A stretch of DNA of 7,291 nucleotides from Armatimonadota bacterium. Its GTDB lineage: Bacteria; Armatimonadota; Zipacnadia; Zipacnadales; UBA11051. The stretch lies in NCBI GenBank assembly GCA_003542955.1, contig DPJP01000119.1, positions 967 to 8,257 on the forward strand, in the 5' to 3' direction. The translations under genes were made by a program, and so were the position numbers. Positions 5,717-7,291 of this stretch are shown here, one piece after another. Below the pieces are notes generated by a model. That model saw only the letters and a program-made list of their open reading frames with translations. It made no database searches and was not told where the DNA came from. Positions within the stretch are counted from its first letter, which is position 1, and the number at the start of each line of letters is the position of its first letter.

Positions 5717-7093
5717 TCAACACGTCACATGCAGGAGCGCGGCCTTCGGCCGCGGCGCCTCGTTGTAGGCCACCGCGGCGTCTGGTGTCGGCAGACAGCG
5801 CCAGTCGACACCGAGGCCGTCCAGATATGACTTGGCCTCATCCGTCAGCGTCACCTGGCTCTGGTACCCGCAGCCGATGATGACCGTCTCCGGGCCGCCC
5901 TTGCAGAGCTTGCGCATATCGACATCATCGAGCACGTGCGAGGTCTTGTAGAGCCTGCGGGCGCGCTTCTTCTTCCGCTTGCGGAGTTCGCCGTCGGCGC
6001 GGATGTAGAAGTCGTGGGCGACGGCCTGCCCGTCGACCATCACCACACCGAACTTCACCTGCTCGATGACGGGCATGGGCGGGCCGCCATCCTCCTGCTG
6101 CTCGGGCTCCTCCCCGACGCGCTCCAGCCGCCCGCCGCCGATCTCGGCGCGGACCAGTGCGGCGGCGCCGAGTGCGACGGCGTCGTCAGTCAGCTCTGAC
6201 AGCACGATGCGCATCGCATCGCGGGAGGCGCGCAGGCAGTCGGCGCGGACCTCCTGCTCGATGAGCGGGAGCAGGAAGCTGCCACACGCCTCCATGACGC
6301 CGCCGCCGAGGATGATCATATCCGGGTTGAGCAGGTGACGGACACTGAGTATCCCCTGTGCGAGGTAGTGGGCCTCCGTCTGCATCACCTCGGTGATCAG
6401 GGCGTCACCGGCCTCGAGGGCGGTGGCCAGCGGACCACTGCGAATGCGCCCGTTGCCAACAAGTTCAACTATGAGTGATTCCCGGCCCTCATCAAGCTGC
6501 CGCCTGATCTCATTCTCGAGCGCGGTGCGACTGGCGAGCGCCTCGAAGCAGCCCCTGTTGCCGCAGCCGCACACGGGGCCATCCACCATCAGCACCATGT
6601 GGCCGATCTCGCCGGCGAGGTCCTCCGGCCCGTTGCGGACCCGCCCGTCGATGATGACGCCGCCGCCGATGCCGGTGCCGACGAATATCCCCACCACGGT
6701 GTCTGCCTCGCGCCCGGCGCCCAGCCAGCACTCCGCAAAGGTGCCCAGCGTCACGTCATTGCCCAGTGCAACAGGAACGCCATAGTGCTCCGCGACGCGC
6801 TGAGCGATGTCGGGGTCGGCCACCGTGATGTTGGGAGTATGGACGACGGTCTTGCTCTCGCTGTCGACCACGCCCGGCACGGCGATGCCGATGCCGCTGA
6901 CGCCGCCAATCTTGATCTCGGCGGCAGCCAGGGCCCCGTCAACCGCGGCGATCACCTGCGGGGCGAGGCGGTCACTGTCACGGTCAGTCGACTGCTTGTG
7001 GCGCGCCCGGACCTCGCCGTCGCCCGTGACGACCGTTGCCAGTATCTTGGTTCCACCGACGTCCACTCCGACGAATGTCCTCAGGTCGCTCAC
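5717..7093 (-). CDS. ROK-family sugar kinase fused to a C-terminal Mth938 (DUF498/AAMDC)-like domain
   Basis: Residues 1-320 form a complete ROK kinase, probably phosphorylating glucose, N-acetylglucosamine or a related sugar with ATP in the cytoplasm. Visible features are the phosphate loop DVGGTK (11-16), the catalytic pair N112-D113, the second phosphate motif GTGIGGG (139-145), the ROK signature E162..G164-H165, the zinc site CGCGNRGC (C175, C177, C182, with H165), and the adenosine-side LNPDMIILGGGV (255-266). An acidic linker at 327-339 leads into residues 340-458, which match the Mth938-like fold: FGVVMVDG (348-355), a basic stretch at 371-380, TSH (384-386), VIIGCGYQ (404-411) and a C-terminal LLHVTC very like the ALFHVTC-type ends of that family. 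Mth938-like proteins are normally about 120-residue stand-alone proteins of unclear function, and typical ROK kinases end near 310-330. The GTG start is fixed by an in-frame TGA immediately before it. The ROK assignment is near certain and the Mth938 assignment strong; the exact sugar is unknown. Confidence 0.9.
   Translation of the reverse strand: MSDLRTFVGVDVGGTKILATVVTGDGEVRARHKQSTDRDSDRLAPQVIAAVDGALAAAEIKIGGVSGIGIAVPGVVDSESKTVVHTPNITVADPDIAQRVAEHYGVPVALGNDVTLGTFAECWLGAGREADTVVGIFVGTGIGGGVIIDGRVRNGPEDLAGEIGHMVLMVDGPVCGCGNRGCFEALASRTALENEIRRQLDEGRESLIVELVGNGRIRSGPLATALEAGDALITEVMQTEAHYLAQGILSVRHLLNPDMIILGGGVMEACGSFLLPLIEQEVRADCLRASRDAMRIVLSELTDDAVALGAAALVRAEIGGGRLERVGEEPEQQEDGGPPMPVIEQVKFGVVMVDGQAVAHDFYIRADGELRKRKKKRARRLYKTSHVLDDVDMRKLCKGGPETVIIGCGYQSQVTLTDEAKSYLDGLGVDWRCLPTPDAAVAYNEAPRPKAALLHVTC
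6074..6096 (-). promoter_or_regulatory. Possible internal translation start for the Mth938 domain
   Basis: The codon for Met340, exactly where a stand-alone Mth938 protein would begin, is an ATG at 6076-6074. A perfect AGGAGG sits upstream at 6096-6091, but the 14-nt spacing is longer than ideal. The site could allow a separate 119-residue product from the same frame, or be a relic of a once separate gene. It also encodes ordinary linker codons, so chance is possible. Confidence 0.35.
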
Positions 7094-7097
7094 TCAA

Positions 7098-7103
7098 TCA
7101 CCT
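7098..7103 (-). promoter_or_regulatory. Ribosome binding site of the ROK-Mth938 gene
   Basis: AGGTGA on the minus strand lies 4 nt before the GTG at 7093-7091. It is a modest match with short spacing, but the stop codon directly upstream of the GTG leaves little choice of start. Confidence 0.45.
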
Positions 7104-7182
7104 GCGCATTGGGTTTGAAGAGCCGGCGTCTGCCCCATCCGTCGCTGCGTCGCGGACCGCCATGGGGCCGCGGGCGTGTCGG

Positions 7183-7236
7183 GGTGAGGTACTCTTCGCC
7201 GTGGAGGGGGGCGGTGCCTGCCGGGCGGGCCTCACC
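7183..7236. repeat. Inverted repeat upstream of the ROK gene
   Basis: GGTGAGG (7183-7189) and CCTCACC (7230-7236) are perfect inverted repeats of 7 bp, separated by 40 bp of G-rich sequence. Within them GCCTGC (7216-7221) and GCGGGC (7225-7230) form a small stem. It could be an operator or a repeat relic. The rest of 7094-7247 shows no convincing promoter. Confidence 0.3.
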
Positions 7237-7247
7237 TATGCCGATCG

Positions 7248-7291
7248 GGGGTGTGGGGTGTGGGGTGTGGGGTGTGGGGTGTGGGGTGTGG
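7248..7291 (+). repeat. Heptanucleotide tandem array (TGTGGGG)n running off the window edge
   Basis: After an initial GGGG at 7248-7251, the 7-bp unit TGTGGGG repeats perfectly five times (7252-7286) and a sixth copy is cut by the window end. Four or more GGGG runs separated by TGT loops make this a strong candidate for G-quadruplex formation on the plus strand, which is the template strand of the ROK gene. Perfect copies imply recent slippage or an assembly edge. Heptanucleotide arrays resemble the short tandemly repeated sequences known from cyanobacteria and some other bacteria. Confidence 0.9.

Noticed and set aside
5717..7093. Polyphosphate glucokinase identity for the ROK protein
   Set aside because: The motifs are those of ATP-type ROK kinases (GTGIGGG and the CGCGNRGC zinc site); I do not see the features of actinobacterial polyphosphate glucokinases.
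7098..7235. Minus-strand 45-codon GTG frame ending just before the ROK start
   Set aside because: It has no ribosome site and a low-complexity Pro/Ala/Arg composition, follows a TAG directly, and looks like no known leader peptide.
7248..7291. Telomere of a linear replicon
   Set aside because: The G-rich repeat at the end looks telomere-like, but bacterial telomeres are not built from such short G-rich repeats, and the end is just the window boundary.

Overview
The window is very GC-rich and reads as a piece of a free-living, polysaccharide-degrading bacterium. It probably comes from an uncultivated high-GC lineage. The mix of an oligogalacturonate-lyase-like propeller, a giant heparinase II/III-like lyase and a ROK kinase fused to an Mth938-type domain suggests Armatimonadota or a similarly carbohydrate-oriented phylum such as Planctomycetota or Hydrogenedentota. 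That placement is an inference from gene content; no rRNA or marker gene is present.

Four complete genes lie on the minus strand, all reading right to left and covering almost the whole window. In order of transcription they are: a ROK-family sugar kinase with a C-terminal Mth938/DUF498-like domain (7093 to 5717); a CHAD-domain protein with a predicted polyphosphate-binding role (5688 to 4756, 28 bp further on); a secreted 1055-residue heparinase II/III-like polysaccharide lyase (4695 to 1528, after a 60-bp gap); and a cytoplasmic PL22-type oligogalacturonate-lyase-like beta-propeller (1302 to 73, after a 225-bp gap). The first three are spaced like an operon. The fourth is separated by a repeat element and may have its own promoter. 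The long plus-strand open frames are antisense shadows of these genes.

The two lyases make biochemical sense together. An exported lyase would cut uronate-containing polysaccharide outside the cytoplasm, and a cytoplasmic PL22 enzyme would finish the unsaturated oligouronides. A ROK kinase could phosphorylate a released sugar. No transporter, KduI/KduD-type enzyme or regulator is visible, so the pathway is incomplete here.

The non-coding DNA is repeat-rich. A roughly 175-bp element made of two hairpins that also form one larger inverted repeat fills most of the gap at 1303-1527. A G-rich heptanucleotide tandem array runs off the right edge. A degenerate 38-bp tandem repeat at the left edge overlaps the stop codon of the PL22-like gene. 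The most unusual items are the ROK-Mth938 fusion, which carries a possible internal translation start, and the compound inverted-repeat element. I see no CRISPR array, phage genes, transposase, tRNA or rRNA.
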